64,000 bases of DNA from an uncultured Bacteroidales bacterium (GCA_944320415.1 CALUHJ010000017.1:24523-88522); one strand, 5' to 3'; numbered from the stretch's first letter, positions 17,814-27,382 are shown. A program made the numbers and translations. Notes: a model not told the origin generated them from the sequence alone.

Positions 17814-18505
17814 TATCTGTATCTGTCCCTTTTCTTTTTCCAGATGTAAAGCAATATAAGTCCCGCAACGGCTCCTCCAAGATGCGCAAAGTGAGCCACA
17901 CCGTCTCCCGTGGCCGTTATTCCGTTCAGAAGTTCAAGAACTATGTAGCCTATCACGAACCATTTGGTCTTTATCGGTATAAGGAAATAGAAATAGATTG
18001 TGGAGTTCGGGAACATGGCCCCGAAGGCTGCCAGAAGGCCGAACACTATGCCCGACGCGCCTATGGTGTTTATCGAATTGAGAAAGTCGGAGGCAGGAAC
18101 GGTGTGAGTACCGAGATTGACCATGGTATAGCCTCCGTAAACTATGTCGCTGTACATGAAATAATAGGTTATCTCCTGCGCAAGTGCAGCTCCGAGGGCG
18201 GCAACAAGGCAAAAGACCATGAACTTTCTTGCTCCCCATATGTTCTCAAGGGTGTAACCGAACATCCATATGGCGAACAGGTTGAAGAACAGATGACTGA
18301 AGCTGCCGTGCAGAAAACTGTATGTGACATATTGCCAGATGTGATGGCTTTCCGTCATGAAGAAGTGAAGCCCGAATATGTCCGTGAGATCTATTCCCCT
18401 TGTCCGCAGCACTACTGTGGCAAGATAGGCTATAACGTTGATGATCAGAAGATTTTTACATACCGGAGGCAGTATGTTGAACCTCGGCGGTGAATATTGT
18501 TCCAT
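17810..18505 (-). CDS. Rhomboid family intramembrane serine protease
   Basis: A 231-residue inner-membrane protease with six or seven predicted helices. The catalytic serine is in INTIGASGIVFGLLAAFG (GxSG, about 135-138) and the catalytic histidine is in VAHFAHLGGAVAGL (about 204-217). The conserved loop WQYVTYSFLHGSFSHLFFNLFAIWMFG is present. ATG 18505 (MEQYSPPRF) was preferred over a start 27 codons upstream because family proteins begin near here and the promoter lies just upstream at 18541-18572. Substrates are unknown. It overlaps the Usp gene by 4 bases. Confidence 0.88.
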   Translation of the reverse strand: MEQYSPPRFNILPPVCKNLLIINVIAYLATVVLRTRGIDLTDIFGLHFFMTESHHIWQYVTYSFLHGSFSHLFFNLFAIWMFGYTLENIWGARKFMVFCLVAALGAALAQEITYYFMYSDIVYGGYTMVNLGTHTVPASDFLNSINTIGASGIVFGLLAAFGAMFPNSTIYFYFLIPIKTKWFVIGYIVLELLNGITATGDGVAHFAHLGGAVAGLILLYIWKKKRDRYRY

Positions 18506-18540
18506 ATCGTTCCGTTTCTTTATTACATGTCTTGAATGTG

Positions 18541-18572
18541 CAAAGATAACAATATTATCAGAACTGCTCAAA
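18541..18572 (-). promoter_or_regulatory. Rhomboid-usp promoter overlapping the 3' end of mutL
   Basis: On the minus strand TTTG (18569-18572), 20 bases, then TATCTTTG (18541-18548) is a near-perfect Bacteroidota promoter. It spans the mutL stop codon and drives rhomboid, usp and the small membrane gene separately from mutL. Confidence 0.75.
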
Positions 18573-20321
18573 TAATTTCTCCACATCCACCAGACTCATC
18601 CTGCTTATCACCTTTTTGTTGTCAGGTCCTACGGTGCAGTCCGGCAGGGAGAAAAGCTGCGCGAGCAATGTCTCCATTTCTTCGCGTGAAAGGCTTTTGC
18701 CGTAGGGCAGGCTTAACTTTCGTGCCGTCTTCAATGCACGTTCCTCCCTTGTCGGTTGGGCTTCTCCCGTCTCGTTTCCCGTTCTTACAAAGTCCTCCAT
18801 GAACTCTATGCAATCCTCCATGCTGCGGCCGACAGGCTTGGCCAATATCTTGAAACTGCCGTCCGTCTTGTCGTATTCCATCTCTATGCCGTAGTTTTTG
18901 AACAGGGGAATGAATTCCACAAGCTGAAAACTTATGTTGGGTGCAAACAGATGTCTGTAAGGCGAAAGCAAACGTTGAGACTCAATCCCTAAAGGCTGAC
19001 GGTTCAGTATTTTATCGTATATTATCTTTTCCGATGCCCTCTTCTGGTCAACTATGAGCAACGAGTCGTTTGATACCGTCACTATATAGCTGTCGGACAA
19101 TTGCAAGGGGTAGTTGTGGCGCGCGACAGCAGACGTATTATCATCGGGAATAAGCTCGTACTGTCTGGATTTTGAAAATCTGTATTCATTCTTGCAATAA
19201 TCTGTCTTTGAACTCTTTTGTTCGAAAGGATTAAAGTTTGGGTCGAAGTTGACCTTAGGTATCTGCGGCAGGGGAGTGTTCTTCTGTATGATTGGAAACT
19301 CTATCCTTGAATCCGAAAAATCCAGTTTGGAGGCAAGGGAAAACTGTCCTATGCTTTTCTTTGCGGCAGCGTGAAGGACGGCATATATAACCCTTTCGTC
19401 CAAAAACTTCACTTCCGTCTTGGTAGGGTGTATGTTCACGTCTATGTTCTTTGGGTCCAAAGTCAAATGAATGAAGAAGATAGGGTATGTCTTCTCAGGT
19501 ATCAGATTAGCGTATGCCCTGTCCACCGCATTGGCAAAATAAGGGCTTTTGACATAGCGGTTGTTCACAAAGAAATACTGCTGGTTCTTGCTCTTTCTGC
19601 AAAGGTCTTCCTTGCAGACATAACCGTTTATCTGCACAAGGTCTATTTCCTCATGTATGGGCAGAAGCTTTTCACCAACAGAATGACCGAAAAGGTCGCC
19701 TATACGCTTTTTGAGATTACCTTTTTCGAGCTTGTAAACGACTTTATTGTTGTTGTAATAAGTAAAAGACACTGAAGTATTTACAAGAGCTATCCTTATG
19801 AACTCTTCGGATATGTGATTGTTTTCTATGGCATCGGATTTGAGGAAGTTGCGTCTTGCGGGCGTATTGTAGAATATGTTTCCTACCGCAACGGATGTAC
19901 CCTTTGGGCAGGCGGTCTGCGACATCTGTCTTATCTCTCCGCCCTCTATTTCGACCTTTGTGCCGAGCTGATCCTGTTCGCGTCTTGTCTTGAGTTCCAC
20001 TTGGGCTATGGAGGCTATCGAGGCAAGAGCTTCTCCTCTGAATCCCATGGTGTGTATGTTGTACAGGTCGGCCTCGTTTCTTATCTTGCTGGTTGCATGG
20101 GGCAGAAAACACCTTTCGGCATCCTTTTCATCCATTCCGCAACCGTTGTCCACAACCTGAACGAGGGTACGTCCCGCATCCTTCACCACAAGCTGTATGT
20201 CGGTCGCACCCGCATCTATTGCGTTTTCCATCAATTCCTTGACCACCGAGCAGGGTCTGTTCACAACCTCGCCTGCCGCTATCTGGTTGGCCACCCTTTG
20301 GTCCAATACCTCTATTGCCAT
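18558..20321 (-). CDS. mutL: DNA mismatch repair protein MutL
   Basis: MutL couples MutS mismatch recognition to strand removal. The 587-residue protein has a complete GHKL ATPase head: ANQIAAGEVVNRP (11-23), ELMENAIDAGAT, VVDNGCGMD, ATSKI, and GFRGEALASIASI. The C-terminal dimerisation domain is present. At the place of the endonuclease motif DQHA(x)2E(x)4E it reads DQKRASEKIIYDK, so the metal-binding His is missing and intrinsic nicking activity is doubtful, as in several other Bacteroidales MutL proteins. Its start overlaps the upstream 90-residue membrane protein gene by 10 bases. Confidence 0.95.
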   Translation of the reverse strand: MAIEVLDQRVANQIAAGEVVNRPCSVVKELMENAIDAGATDIQLVVKDAGRTLVQVVDNGCGMDEKDAERCFLPHATSKIRNEADLYNIHTMGFRGEALASIASIAQVELKTRREQDQLGTKVEIEGGEIRQMSQTACPKGTSVAVGNIFYNTPARRNFLKSDAIENNHISEEFIRIALVNTSVSFTYYNNNKVVYKLEKGNLKKRIGDLFGHSVGEKLLPIHEEIDLVQINGYVCKEDLCRKSKNQQYFFVNNRYVKSPYFANAVDRAYANLIPEKTYPIFFIHLTLDPKNIDVNIHPTKTEVKFLDERVIYAVLHAAAKKSIGQFSLASKLDFSDSRIEFPIIQKNTPLPQIPKVNFDPNFNPFEQKSSKTDYCKNEYRFSKSRQYELIPDDNTSAVARHNYPLQLSDSYIVTVSNDSLLIVDQKRASEKIIYDKILNRQPLGIESQRLLSPYRHLFAPNISFQLVEFIPLFKNYGIEMEYDKTDGSFKILAKPVGRSMEDCIEFMEDFVRTGNETGEAQPTREERALKTARKLSLPYGKSLSREEMETLLAQLFSLPDCTVGPDNKKVISRMSLVDVEKLFEQF

Positions 20322-20584
20322 GTCTCGACAACGTACAAAAGGAAATAAAGAATTGCGATGATAAGACAGGCGATGAATATGATGCGCAAGCCCGAAACGG
20401 GTTTGCCGAGTTTTTCCTCTTTTTTCTCTTTCATTGCCGAACGGATGTCTATTCTGCGCTTGTAGCTTTCGCCTTCGTTGTTGCCGTATTTGGCTTTCAA
20501 CTGTTCGAGTTCTTCCTTGTCGGGGTTATAGAACCTCGGCTTGTATTCGAATCTTTTTGGTTTTCTTGTCTCAAACAAACTCAT
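20312..20584 (-). CDS. Small membrane protein upstream of mutL
   Basis: 90 residues: a charged cytoplasmic N-terminus (ETRKPKRFEYKPRFYNPDKEELEQL, with a basic KERRIDIRSAMKEKKEEK-like middle) and a single C-terminal membrane helix (about 66-87, SGLRIIFIACLIIAILYFLLY). It is probably tail-anchored. Small proteins like this precede mutL in related genomes as far as I recall, but no function is known. Its 3' end overlaps mutL by 10 bases, and a strong promoter at 20653-20683 serves both. Confidence 0.7.
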   Translation of the reverse strand: MSLFETRKPKRFEYKPRFYNPDKEELEQLKAKYGNNEGESYKRRIDIRSAMKEKKEEKLGKPVSGLRIIFIACLIIAILYFLLYVVETWQ

Positions 20585-20606
20585 GATTTTCTTTTCTGAT
20601 TACAAT

Positions 20607-20645
20607 CGGACGGATTCAGAAGACATTTTTTTGTTTTCTGAATCC
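20607..20645 (-). repeat. Dispersed AT-rich repeat copy 3, palindromic
   Basis: GGATTCAGAA (20612-20621) and TTCTGAATCC (20636-20645) form a 10-bp inverted repeat around an ACATT/T-run loop, between the promoter and the start of the 90-residue gene. Read on the minus strand, its centre shares about 24 of 25 bases with the copy at 53641-53660. Confidence 0.45.
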
Positions 20646-20652
20646 AAAAATG

Positions 20653-20683
20653 CAAAGATAATCATTTTGCCGGAAAGGGCAAA
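20653..20683 (-). promoter_or_regulatory. Promoter of the mutL operon
   Basis: On the minus strand TTTG (20680-20683), 19 bases, then TATCTTTG (20653-20660): an exact match to the Bacteroidota consensus, 69 bases before the ATG at 20584. Confidence 0.8.
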
Positions 20684-20716
20684 TGTCCGAAAATCATACT
20701 CTGCGTTATCTGTCTT

Positions 20717-20755
20717 TTTCGGGCAATACGAGTTTTTTTTTGTAATTTCGCGGAT
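20717..20755 (+). repeat. Left copy of promoter-like direct repeat flanking the restriction-modification genes
   Basis: A sequence reading TTTCGGGCAATACGAG, T-run, GTAATTTCGCGG, ending about 50 bases before the first methylase ATG. It matches the sequence just upstream of gyrA (23458-23495) at roughly 30 of 36 positions. TAATTTCG (20743-20750) could be a -7 element for the methylase gene. Confidence 0.6.
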
Positions 20756-20805
20756 AAATGAAGTAGGATGATATATATTTACACATATACCAATCAAAAA
20801 ACAAT

Positions 20806-21762
20806 ATGATTAAAGCTGAAGCCAAACCTTTCATTAAATGGGTAGGAGGGAAAGGACAATTATTGTCGACTTTTGTTGATATGTTGCCTGTGAGTTTATC
20901 CAAATTGGATGGATTTACATATATGGAACCTTTCATAGGTGGCGGAGCAATGCTTTTTTTTATGCTTAAAACATTTCCGAATATAGACAAGGCTGTCATA
21001 AATGATTTGAATCCAGATTTAATCAAGGCGTACAATATCGTAAAAACACGTCCCGAAGACCTTGTAAGCACACTGAAATCAATAGACAAAGAATATTCTG
21101 ACATAACAAATGACAATGATAGAAAGTATTTTTATTTAACTGTCAGAAAACATTTCAATACAAAAGAGTTGTCAGATGTTGACAATACTGCATATCTTAT
21201 CTTTTTAAACAAAACATGTTTCAACGGTCTTTACAGAGTAAATTCCAAGGGCGAATTCAATGTACCTTTCGGCAGATATAAAAATCCGAAAATATGTGAT
21301 GAGTCAACCATTTTCGAGGATAGCAAATTATTGCAGAAAGTTGAAATAATAAATGGAGATTTTGAACAGACAGAAAAATTCGTATCCAAAAATACTTTTG
21401 TTTATTTTGACCCTCCTTATCGTCCGCTTGACAAGACATCGAGTTTTACTTCTTATTCGAAAGAAATATTCGATGACAGTGAGCAAATACGGCTCAAAAA
21501 ATATTTTGACAGATTATCGGATAAACATTGTCTGATAATGTTGAGCAATTCAGACTGTAAAGGGCGAAACAATGACGATACGTTCTTTGACGACTTGTAC
21601 AAAGAGTATAATATTGACAGAGTTTATGCTTCACGTTCAATAAATTCAAATCCGTTGAAACGCGGCAAACTGACGGAACTTTTAATCAGAAATTATACAA
21701 ATATATCCCGTTTCATATATTCGGATTCGAAGGATAAGCAAATTGAATATGCAGCGGTGTAA
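20806..21762 (+). CDS. Dam-like N6-adenine DNA methyltransferase (alpha class)
   Basis: A 318-residue methylase in the M.DpnII/Dam family. The SAM-binding FxGxG-type motif is FIKWVGGKGQLL (about 6-17) and the catalytic DPPY is at YFDPPYRPLD (about 200-209). MEPFIGGGAMLFF, NDLNPDLI and FLNKTCFNGLYRVN are all typical of alpha-class Dam enzymes. It is the first gene of a three-gene restriction-modification unit and is AT-rich relative to mutL and gyrA. Many relatives recognise GATC, but the site cannot be read from sequence alone. Confidence 0.9.
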   Translation: MIKAEAKPFIKWVGGKGQLLSTFVDMLPVSLSKLDGFTYMEPFIGGGAMLFFMLKTFPNIDKAVINDLNPDLIKAYNIVKTRPEDLVSTLKSIDKEYSDITNDNDRKYFYLTVRKHFNTKELSDVDNTAYLIFLNKTCFNGLYRVNSKGEFNVPFGRYKNPKICDESTIFEDSKLLQKVEIINGDFEQTEKFVSKNTFVYFDPPYRPLDKTSSFTSYSKEIFDDSEQIRLKKYFDRLSDKHCLIMLSNSDCKGRNNDDTFFDDLYKEYNIDRVYASRSINSNPLKRGKLTELLIRNYTNISRFIYSDSKDKQIEYAAV

Positions 21763-21800
21763 AAGTATAAGATGAATAACAACAATTAAATAAAATAGGA

Positions 21801-22574
21801 ATGGCTTCAGACAATTCGTGGAAAAAGATATATGATGATTGTAACATTGGACAGCATGATTTTACAAAAGGTCCGTTTGTATTGAAAGCAGAACAGATAA
21901 AAAAGGCTTGCCAGAATTTTAAAAGCACTGCGGAAAAAGAGGTAAGAATACTTTGCAAGCAAGACAGCAGAGAGTCGAGACCTCAAATATTTAAGGAGAA
22001 TAATCTGTTTATTTTACCAAAGCATAATGGAGTTTACTACATAGTGAAAGGTGAAGGATATATTGATATTCCGGATATAACTACACCTGTTAAAACCTAC
22101 AACAGCAAGTTGGATTTTGAACTTAAAAGTTCTGTTGTGGGAAATTCAGAGATGCAGCATTTGGATTACGCATATGCAAATTCTTTAATTAGAACGTTTA
22201 TGAATGATCCGTCATTGGTCTTGACAATACGCGGAAGAAAATATACGCCACCATTTTCATTCAAAACGAACGGTGTATTGCTTTCAACGGAAAGTGTGCA
22301 AACAGAGGTGGATGCCGGATATGAAGGACGAGACAGTATTGTTTTGATTGAAGCAAAGAACTCTATGACCACAAATACTATTATCAGACAATTGTATTAT
22401 CCGTTCAGGCAATGGCAAGAAGCTACCGGCAAAACAGTATATACGGTTTTCTTTGAAAGAAGATGTATTGAAGGAGAAGAAATCTATTACATGTGGCAAT
22501 ATGAATTTACGGACCCAAACGATTATAACAGTATTCGTCTTGTAAAAACCGACAGATATAGAATTGTCAAATGA
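21801..22574 (+). CDS. Putative type II restriction endonuclease
   Basis: A 257-residue protein placed between two methylase genes, the position of the endonuclease in MboI/DpnII-like systems. A PD-(D/E)xK-type core is visible: Glu/Asp in QTEVDAGYEGRDSIVLIEAK (EVDAGYEG about 167-174, EAK about 181-183), followed by the helix TIIRQLYYPFRQW with Q and R. I do not recognise a named family and could not match it to DpnII by eye. The assignment rests on the nuclease motif and context. Its stop overlaps the second methylase start (ATGA). Confidence 0.7.
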   Translation: MASDNSWKKIYDDCNIGQHDFTKGPFVLKAEQIKKACQNFKSTAEKEVRILCKQDSRESRPQIFKENNLFILPKHNGVYYIVKGEGYIDIPDITTPVKTYNSKLDFELKSSVVGNSEMQHLDYAYANSLIRTFMNDPSLVLTIRGRKYTPPFSFKTNGVLLSTESVQTEVDAGYEGRDSIVLIEAKNSMTTNTIIRQLYYPFRQWQEATGKTVYTVFFERRCIEGEEIYYMWQYEFTDPNDYNSIRLVKTDRYRIVK

Positions 22575-23398
22575 AACTTTCTCCTTACTTTAAGTCAGCA
22601 GACGGACAATTTGTTTTGTTTCATGGAGACAGTCTTAAACTCTTACAACAGTTTGACTTCAAGTTTGATATGATATTTGCAGATCCTCCTTATTTTCTAT
22701 CCAATGGAGGAATAAGTGTTCAGAACGGTAAAATAGTCTGCGTTGACAAAGGAGAATGGGATAAAGGCGGTACAATTGAATACATAGATGCGTTTAATAG
22801 AGAATGGTTAAAATTATGTCGTGACAAGCTAAAGGACAATGGCACTATCTGGGTAAGCGGTACATATCACAACATTTTTTCTGTTGCCAATCAATTAACG
22901 GAATTAGGTTATAAGATATTGAATGTAATTACATGGGTAAAAACAAATCCCCCGCCTAATATATCTTGTCGATATTTTACATTCTCTACCGAGTTTGTAA
23001 TTTGGGCCAGAAAATTACCTAAAGTTGCTCATTATTACAATTATGAGCTGATGAAACGCATAAATGGCAACAAACAAATGACGGATGTTTGGCATTTGCC
23101 TGCCATATCCCGTTGGGAAAAAAACTGTGGAAAACATCCTACGCAAAAGCCGTTGGCACTTCTTGCGCGTATCATTTTAGCATCCACATTAAAGGATATG
23201 TGGATTTTAGATCCTTTTTCAGGTAGCAGTACAACAGGCATTGCTGCCAATTTATTAAACAGGAAATTTGTTGGCATAGATAATGACAAAGATTTTTTGA
23301 CTTTGAGTAAAAGCAGAAAAATAGAAATTGAGAATATTTCTGTACGTTCTCAATTCAAGATGAAAATAAAAGATATTCACGTATCAGAACTTATTTGA
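22571..23398 (+). CDS. Site-specific DNA methyltransferase (beta class, DpnA-like)
   Basis: A 275-residue methylase with circularly permuted motif order: the catalytic ADPPYFLSNGG comes early (about 36-46) and the SAM site DPFSGSSTTGIAANLLNR late (about 216-233). That order is typical of the beta class. The phrases W(V)SGTYHNIF, ITWVKTNPPPN and KHPTQKPLALL are characteristic. In MboI/DpnII systems a second methylase of this type protects the same site, in DpnA's case also as single-stranded DNA. It overlaps the endonuclease gene by 4 bases. Confidence 0.88.
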   Translation: MKLSPYFKSADGQFVLFHGDSLKLLQQFDFKFDMIFADPPYFLSNGGISVQNGKIVCVDKGEWDKGGTIEYIDAFNREWLKLCRDKLKDNGTIWVSGTYHNIFSVANQLTELGYKILNVITWVKTNPPPNISCRYFTFSTEFVIWARKLPKVAHYYNYELMKRINGNKQMTDVWHLPAISRWEKNCGKHPTQKPLALLARIILASTLKDMWILDPFSGSSTTGIAANLLNRKFVGIDNDKDFLTLSKSRKIEIENISVRSQFKMKIKDIHVSELI

Positions 23399-23457
23399 GT
23401 AAGTGAGCAATATTTAAACGGAAGATATTGTTTAAGACTCGTTGTTTTTTCCGTTTT

Positions 23458-23495
23458 TTTCGGCAATCCGAGTTTTTTTCGTAACTTCGCAGGTT
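23458..23495 (+). repeat. Right copy of promoter-like direct repeat; probable gyrA promoter region
   Basis: TTTCGGCAATCCGAG, T-run, CGTAACTTCGCAGG, 34 bases before the gyrA ATG. It closely matches the sequence upstream of the restriction-modification genes (20717-20755). TAACTTCG (23482-23489) resembles the -7 element with one change. Confidence 0.6.
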
Positions 23496-23528
23496 GATTT
23501 TAATGGGTAAAATAAACACTTGCACATA

Positions 23529-26042
23529 ATGGACTTAGAAAACGAAAGAATACACAGGGTGAACATTGAGACTCAAATGAAGCAGGCCTATATAGACTAT
23601 GCGATGAGTGTCATTGTTTCCAGAGCTTTGCCAGATGTAAGAGACGGTTTGAAGCCTGTTCATCGCCGTATATTGTTTGCCATGGGCGATATGGGCATGA
23701 CCTACGATAGCAAACACAAGAAATCAGCCAGAATAGTCGGAGAGGTTTTGGGTAAGTACCACCCTCACGGCGACAGTTCGGTTTATATGGCCATGGTGAG
23801 GATGGCGCAATGGTGGTCGATGCGATACACCATGATTGACGGACAGGGAAACTTCGGTTCCATAGACCTTGACCCTCCTGCAGCAATGCGTTACACCGAG
23901 GCAAGGATGTCGAAGATTGCGGACGAGATGTTGGCCGACATAAACAAGGATACTGTTGATTTTGTCAAGAACTTCGATGACAGTTTGGACGAACCGGTCG
24001 TTCTTCCGGCCAAGCTGCCTTATCTTTTGGTCAACGGAACAAGCGGAATAGCTGTCGGAATGGCCACCAACATGGCGCCTCACAATCTTTCCGAGGTAAT
24101 AGACGGCATAGTGGCCTACATAGACGACAGGGATATAGACATTGACGGACTGATGCGTTACATCAAGGCTCCGGACTTCCCTACGGGCGGCATAATATAC
24201 GGATACGAAGGGGTGAGGGAGGCTTATCATACCGGCCGCGGACAGATAGTGATAAGGGGCAACGCACACTTCGAACAGGACAAGCATTCCGACGGGGAGC
24301 AGATAGTGGTTACGTCCATTCCTTATCAGGTGTGCAAGTCCGACATGATAAAGCGTCAGGCCGCAATGGTGGAGGAGAAGAAGATAGAGGGAATATCCAA
24401 AATAAAGGATGAGAGCAACAAGGACGGAATAAGGATTGTCTACAAGCTCAAACGCGATGCCATGTCCAATGTGGTGCTTAACAAGCTCTATCAGTATTCC
24501 GAGCTTCAGACCTCTTTTTCAATCAACAACATCGCCTTGGTTAACGGAAAGCCGAAACTGTTGAATCTTAAACAGATAATAGAGTGTTTCGTAGATCACA
24601 GGAAAGTGGTGGTGGAACGCAGGACAAGGTTTGAATTGAAAAAGGCCGAAGACCGTATGCATATTGTCGAGGGTCTTTTAAGAGCTTTGGATTTCATAGA
24701 TGAGATAATAAAGCTGATACGTGCATCGGCTTCGAGTTCGATTGCGAAACAGCAGTTGCAGGAACAGTTCTCGTTCAGCGAAAGACAGGCTGCCGCCATT
24801 GTGGAGATGCGTTTGGGACAGCTTGCCAATCTGGAAGTACAGAAACTCAAAGATGAATATGATAAATTGCTTGCCTTAATAAACCGTTGCAAAGAAATAT
24901 TGTCTAACGAGAGTGTTTTGATGGAGGTTGTAAAGCAGGAGCTTCTGGAGGTCAAGGAGAAATACGGAGACAAAAGGCTTTCGACCATAGAATACTCCTC
25001 GTCGGACTTCAGGATAGAGGACATGATAGCCAACGAGGAGATAGTCGTTTCCATATCCCACATGGGCTACATAAAGCGTACACCTTTGGCCGAGTACAGA
25101 GTTCAGAACAGGGGAGGAAAAGGCAGCAGGGGAGGAGCCTTGAGAGACGAGGACTTCATAGAACACATATACACCGCATCAATGCACGATTATGTTCTGT
25201 TCTTTACCGAAAAAGGCAAGTGCTATTGGCTCAGAGCGTTTGAGATACCCGAAGGAACAAAGACCACCAAGGGCAGGATGATAAAGAATATCCTCAACAT
25301 AGAGGACGGAGACTCGATAAAGGCCTACGTAAACACAAAAGACCTCAGGGACAAGGAATATGTGGAGAACAACTACATAGTAATGTGTACCAAGAAAGGT
25401 CAGATAAAGAAAACATCCCTCGAGGCGTATTCGCATCCTCGTACGAAGGGAATAATAGCTTTTGGAATAAAGGATGGCGATGAACTTTTGGCGGCAAGGC
25501 TTACAAGCGGCAACGACGAGATATTGCTGGCTTCTCGCTGCGGAAAGAGCATACGTTTCAACGAAAGCACCGTCAGGGCGATGGGAAGAGGCGCGGCAGG
25601 AGTAAGGGCCATGACTTTGGCAGGGGAGAAGGACGAAGTGGTAGGAATGGTTGTGGCAAACGCCCAAAGCGATGTTCTTGTCGTATCGGAGAACGGTTAC
25701 GGCAAACGTTCCAAACTGGAGGAATACAGAATAACCAACAGAGGAGCAAAAGGCGTAAAGACATTGAACATAACCGAAAAGACGGGTGATTTGATAGCGA
25801 TAGCGGATGTGAGCGACCAGGACGACCTTATGATAATGAACCGTTCGGGTCTGACGATACGGATGCATGTTGCGGACTTGAGAACATTGGGAAGAGCGAC
25901 ACAGGGTGTCAAACTGATAGACATAAAGGCCAACGACGCCATAGCTTCCATTGCAAGGATAAGCCGCGAGGAGGAAGAGGAAACGGCGGAAACTGAAACG
26001 GATAATGCAGAATCGGGTAATGAACAACAAACAATAGAATAA
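23529..26042 (+). CDS. gyrA: DNA gyrase subunit A
   Basis: Breakage-reunion subunit of DNA gyrase. ATG 23529 gives 837 residues; an upstream TTG would add three. The winged-helix breakage domain has the catalytic Tyr122 in [10 protein letters not shown] and the quinolone region [18 protein letters not shown] (Ser83 retained, Met at the E. coli Asp87 position). The C-terminal beta-pinwheel holds the GyrA box as [13 protein letters not shown] (about 518-530), which separates gyrase from topoisomerase IV. The next gene starts within the stop codon (TAATG overlap). Confidence 0.97.
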   Translation: MDLENERIHRVNIETQMKQAYIDYAMSVIVSRALPDVRDGLKPVHRRILFAMGDMGMTYDSKHKKSARIVGEVLGKYHPHGDSSVYMAMVRMAQWWSMRYTMIDGQGNFGSIDLDPPAAMRYTEARMSKIADEMLADINKDTVDFVKNFDDSLDEPVVLPAKLPYLLVNGTSGIAVGMATNMAPHNLSEVIDGIVAYIDDRDIDIDGLMRYIKAPDFPTGGIIYGYEGVREAYHTGRGQIVIRGNAHFEQDKHSDGEQIVVTSIPYQVCKSDMIKRQAAMVEEKKIEGISKIKDESNKDGIRIVYKLKRDAMSNVVLNKLYQYSELQTSFSINNIALVNGKPKLLNLKQIIECFVDHRKVVVERRTRFELKKAEDRMHIVEGLLRALDFIDEIIKLIRASASSSIAKQQLQEQFSFSERQAAAIVEMRLGQLANLEVQKLKDEYDKLLALINRCKEILSNESVLMEVVKQELLEVKEKYGDKRLSTIEYSSSDFRIEDMIANEEIVVSISHMGYIKRTPLAEYRVQNRGGKGSRGGALRDEDFIEHIYTASMHDYVLFFTEKGKCYWLRAFEIPEGTKTTKGRMIKNILNIEDGDSIKAYVNTKDLRDKEYVENNYIVMCTKKGQIKKTSLEAYSHPRTKGIIAFGIKDGDELLAARLTSGNDEILLASRCGKSIRFNESTVRAMGRGAAGVRAMTLAGEKDEVVGMVVANAQSDVLVVSENGYGKRSKLEEYRITNRGAKGVKTLNITEKTGDLIAIADVSDQDDLMIMNRSGLTIRMHVADLRTLGRATQGVKLIDIKANDAIASIARISREEEEETAETETDNAESGNEQQTIE

Positions 26043-26044
26043 TG

Positions 26045-27244
26045 ATGAAGAAAAGTTTAGTATCGGCAGCCTTGTTGCTTATGGCTGCGGGGTCTTTTGC
26101 ACAAACGATGAAAGTGCAAAGCGCCTATTCGGACATGAAGAACGACAGGCTTAGAAACGCGATGGAAAACATTGAGGAGGCTTGTGTTCACGAAAAGACA
26201 AAGGACGATGCCAAGACATGGCATTATGCAGGTCTTATCTACGCCAAGTTTGTCGAACTCTCACAGTCAACAAACGAAGATGACCAGAAACTGCTCAAGA
26301 AACAGAAAGTAAAGGTGCCTATCAATGAATTGGCAGACAAGGCGCAGAACGCCCTTATCAAGTCAATAGAAATAGAAAAGGCAAACAAGACAAACGAATA
26401 CATAACCGTATCCAACGGAGCTTTGATGGTCATTGCCGGATACCAGTTGCAGAGAGCGATAGACGTATTCAACGAAGGCAAGTATCAGGAGAGCATTCCT
26501 TTGCTTGAAAAAACCCTTCAGGCCGCAAACGTATGCCAGTACAAGGAAGTAATCGAAAGGACAAAGCTGATAATGGCCATGGCGTATGATGCAACAAACC
26601 AGAAGGACAAGGCTGCGGAACTGTACAGGGAATTGGTAAAGGGCAATACAAAGGAAAGAGAGGCTTACATAAACCTTTTCGTCTACAATCAGCAGGCAAA
26701 GGAAATGGACAAGGCCATAAACGTATTGAAAAAAGGCGTGAAGGTTTTGTCGAAGGACACTCAGTTGAAGGCATTGCTCGCAAGCTCATACATAAGTGCG
26801 GGAAACAATGCCGAGGCTGAAAAACTGATACAGGAAATATTGGCTTTGGGTGCGGACAATCCAGACAACCTTAACTATGTGGGAGGAATCTACCGCGATG
26901 CGGGCGATATGGCAAAAGCTGAAGAGTATTACAACAAGTCATTAAGCCTGAAGGCAGACCAGACGGATGCATATTTCGGATTGGCTTCGACTTATTTCAA
27001 CAAGGGAATAGATCTTTTGAAAGAAGCTGAGAAAGTTCCTTTGGAAGATGAAACCGGTCTGTACGACAAGATGAAGAACGAAGCGTTTGAATACTTCAAA
27101 AAAGCAATTCCGAACTACAACAAGGTTTTGGAGAAAAAACCAAAGGATTTCCAGACTTTGAAATCATTGAGAAATATTTATTCGTTGCTCAACATGAAAG
27201 AAGAATATCAGAAGATAGATGCCATGTTGAACGCAAAGAACTAA
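26045..27244 (+). CDS. Exported tetratricopeptide repeat protein
   Basis: A 399-residue protein (ATG 26045; an ATG directly before at 26042 overlaps the gyrA stop). It has a signal peptide, MKKSLVSAALLLMAAGSFAQ, and then a solenoid of helical pairs: TPR-like units are clear around 120-200 (AIDVFNEGKYQESIPLLEKTL, AYDATNQKDKAAELYRELV) and 255-300 (IYRDAGDMAKAEEYYNKSLSL). It is probably periplasmic and involved in protein-protein contacts. The partner is unknown, and co-transcription with gyrA is likely given the one-base junction. Confidence 0.75.
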   Translation: MKKSLVSAALLLMAAGSFAQTMKVQSAYSDMKNDRLRNAMENIEEACVHEKTKDDAKTWHYAGLIYAKFVELSQSTNEDDQKLLKKQKVKVPINELADKAQNALIKSIEIEKANKTNEYITVSNGALMVIAGYQLQRAIDVFNEGKYQESIPLLEKTLQAANVCQYKEVIERTKLIMAMAYDATNQKDKAAELYRELVKGNTKEREAYINLFVYNQQAKEMDKAINVLKKGVKVLSKDTQLKALLASSYISAGNNAEAEKLIQEILALGADNPDNLNYVGGIYRDAGDMAKAEEYYNKSLSLKADQTDAYFGLASTYFNKGIDLLKEAEKVPLEDETGLYDKMKNEAFEYFKKAIPNYNKVLEKKPKDFQTLKSLRNIYSLLNMKEEYQKIDAMLNAKN

Positions 27245-27246
27245 AC

Positions 27247-27285
27247 AAAAAGAAGAGGGTCCGCAAAAGGATTCTCTTCTTTTTT
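27247..27285 (+). terminator. Terminator after the gyrA-TPR transcript
   Basis: AGAAGAGGGTCC (27251-27262) pairs along its whole length with GGATTCTCTTCT (27269-27280), allowing two G-U pairs. The stem is extended by A/T pairs and followed by a T-run to 27285. Confidence 0.85.
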
Positions 27286-27382
27286 CATTCACTTCTACTT
27301 TACATAATAGATATTATGTTCCATTTTTGTAAGAGCGGATTTTTACGCGTTTTCAAGAATTTTCCTGGCGGTTTTTCACCGA

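Noticed and set aside
20806..23398. Assigning the restriction-modification system to GATC specificity
   Set aside because: The alpha-class Dam-like methylase makes GATC possible, but the endonuclease could not be matched by eye to DpnII or MboI, and I could not test for methylation.
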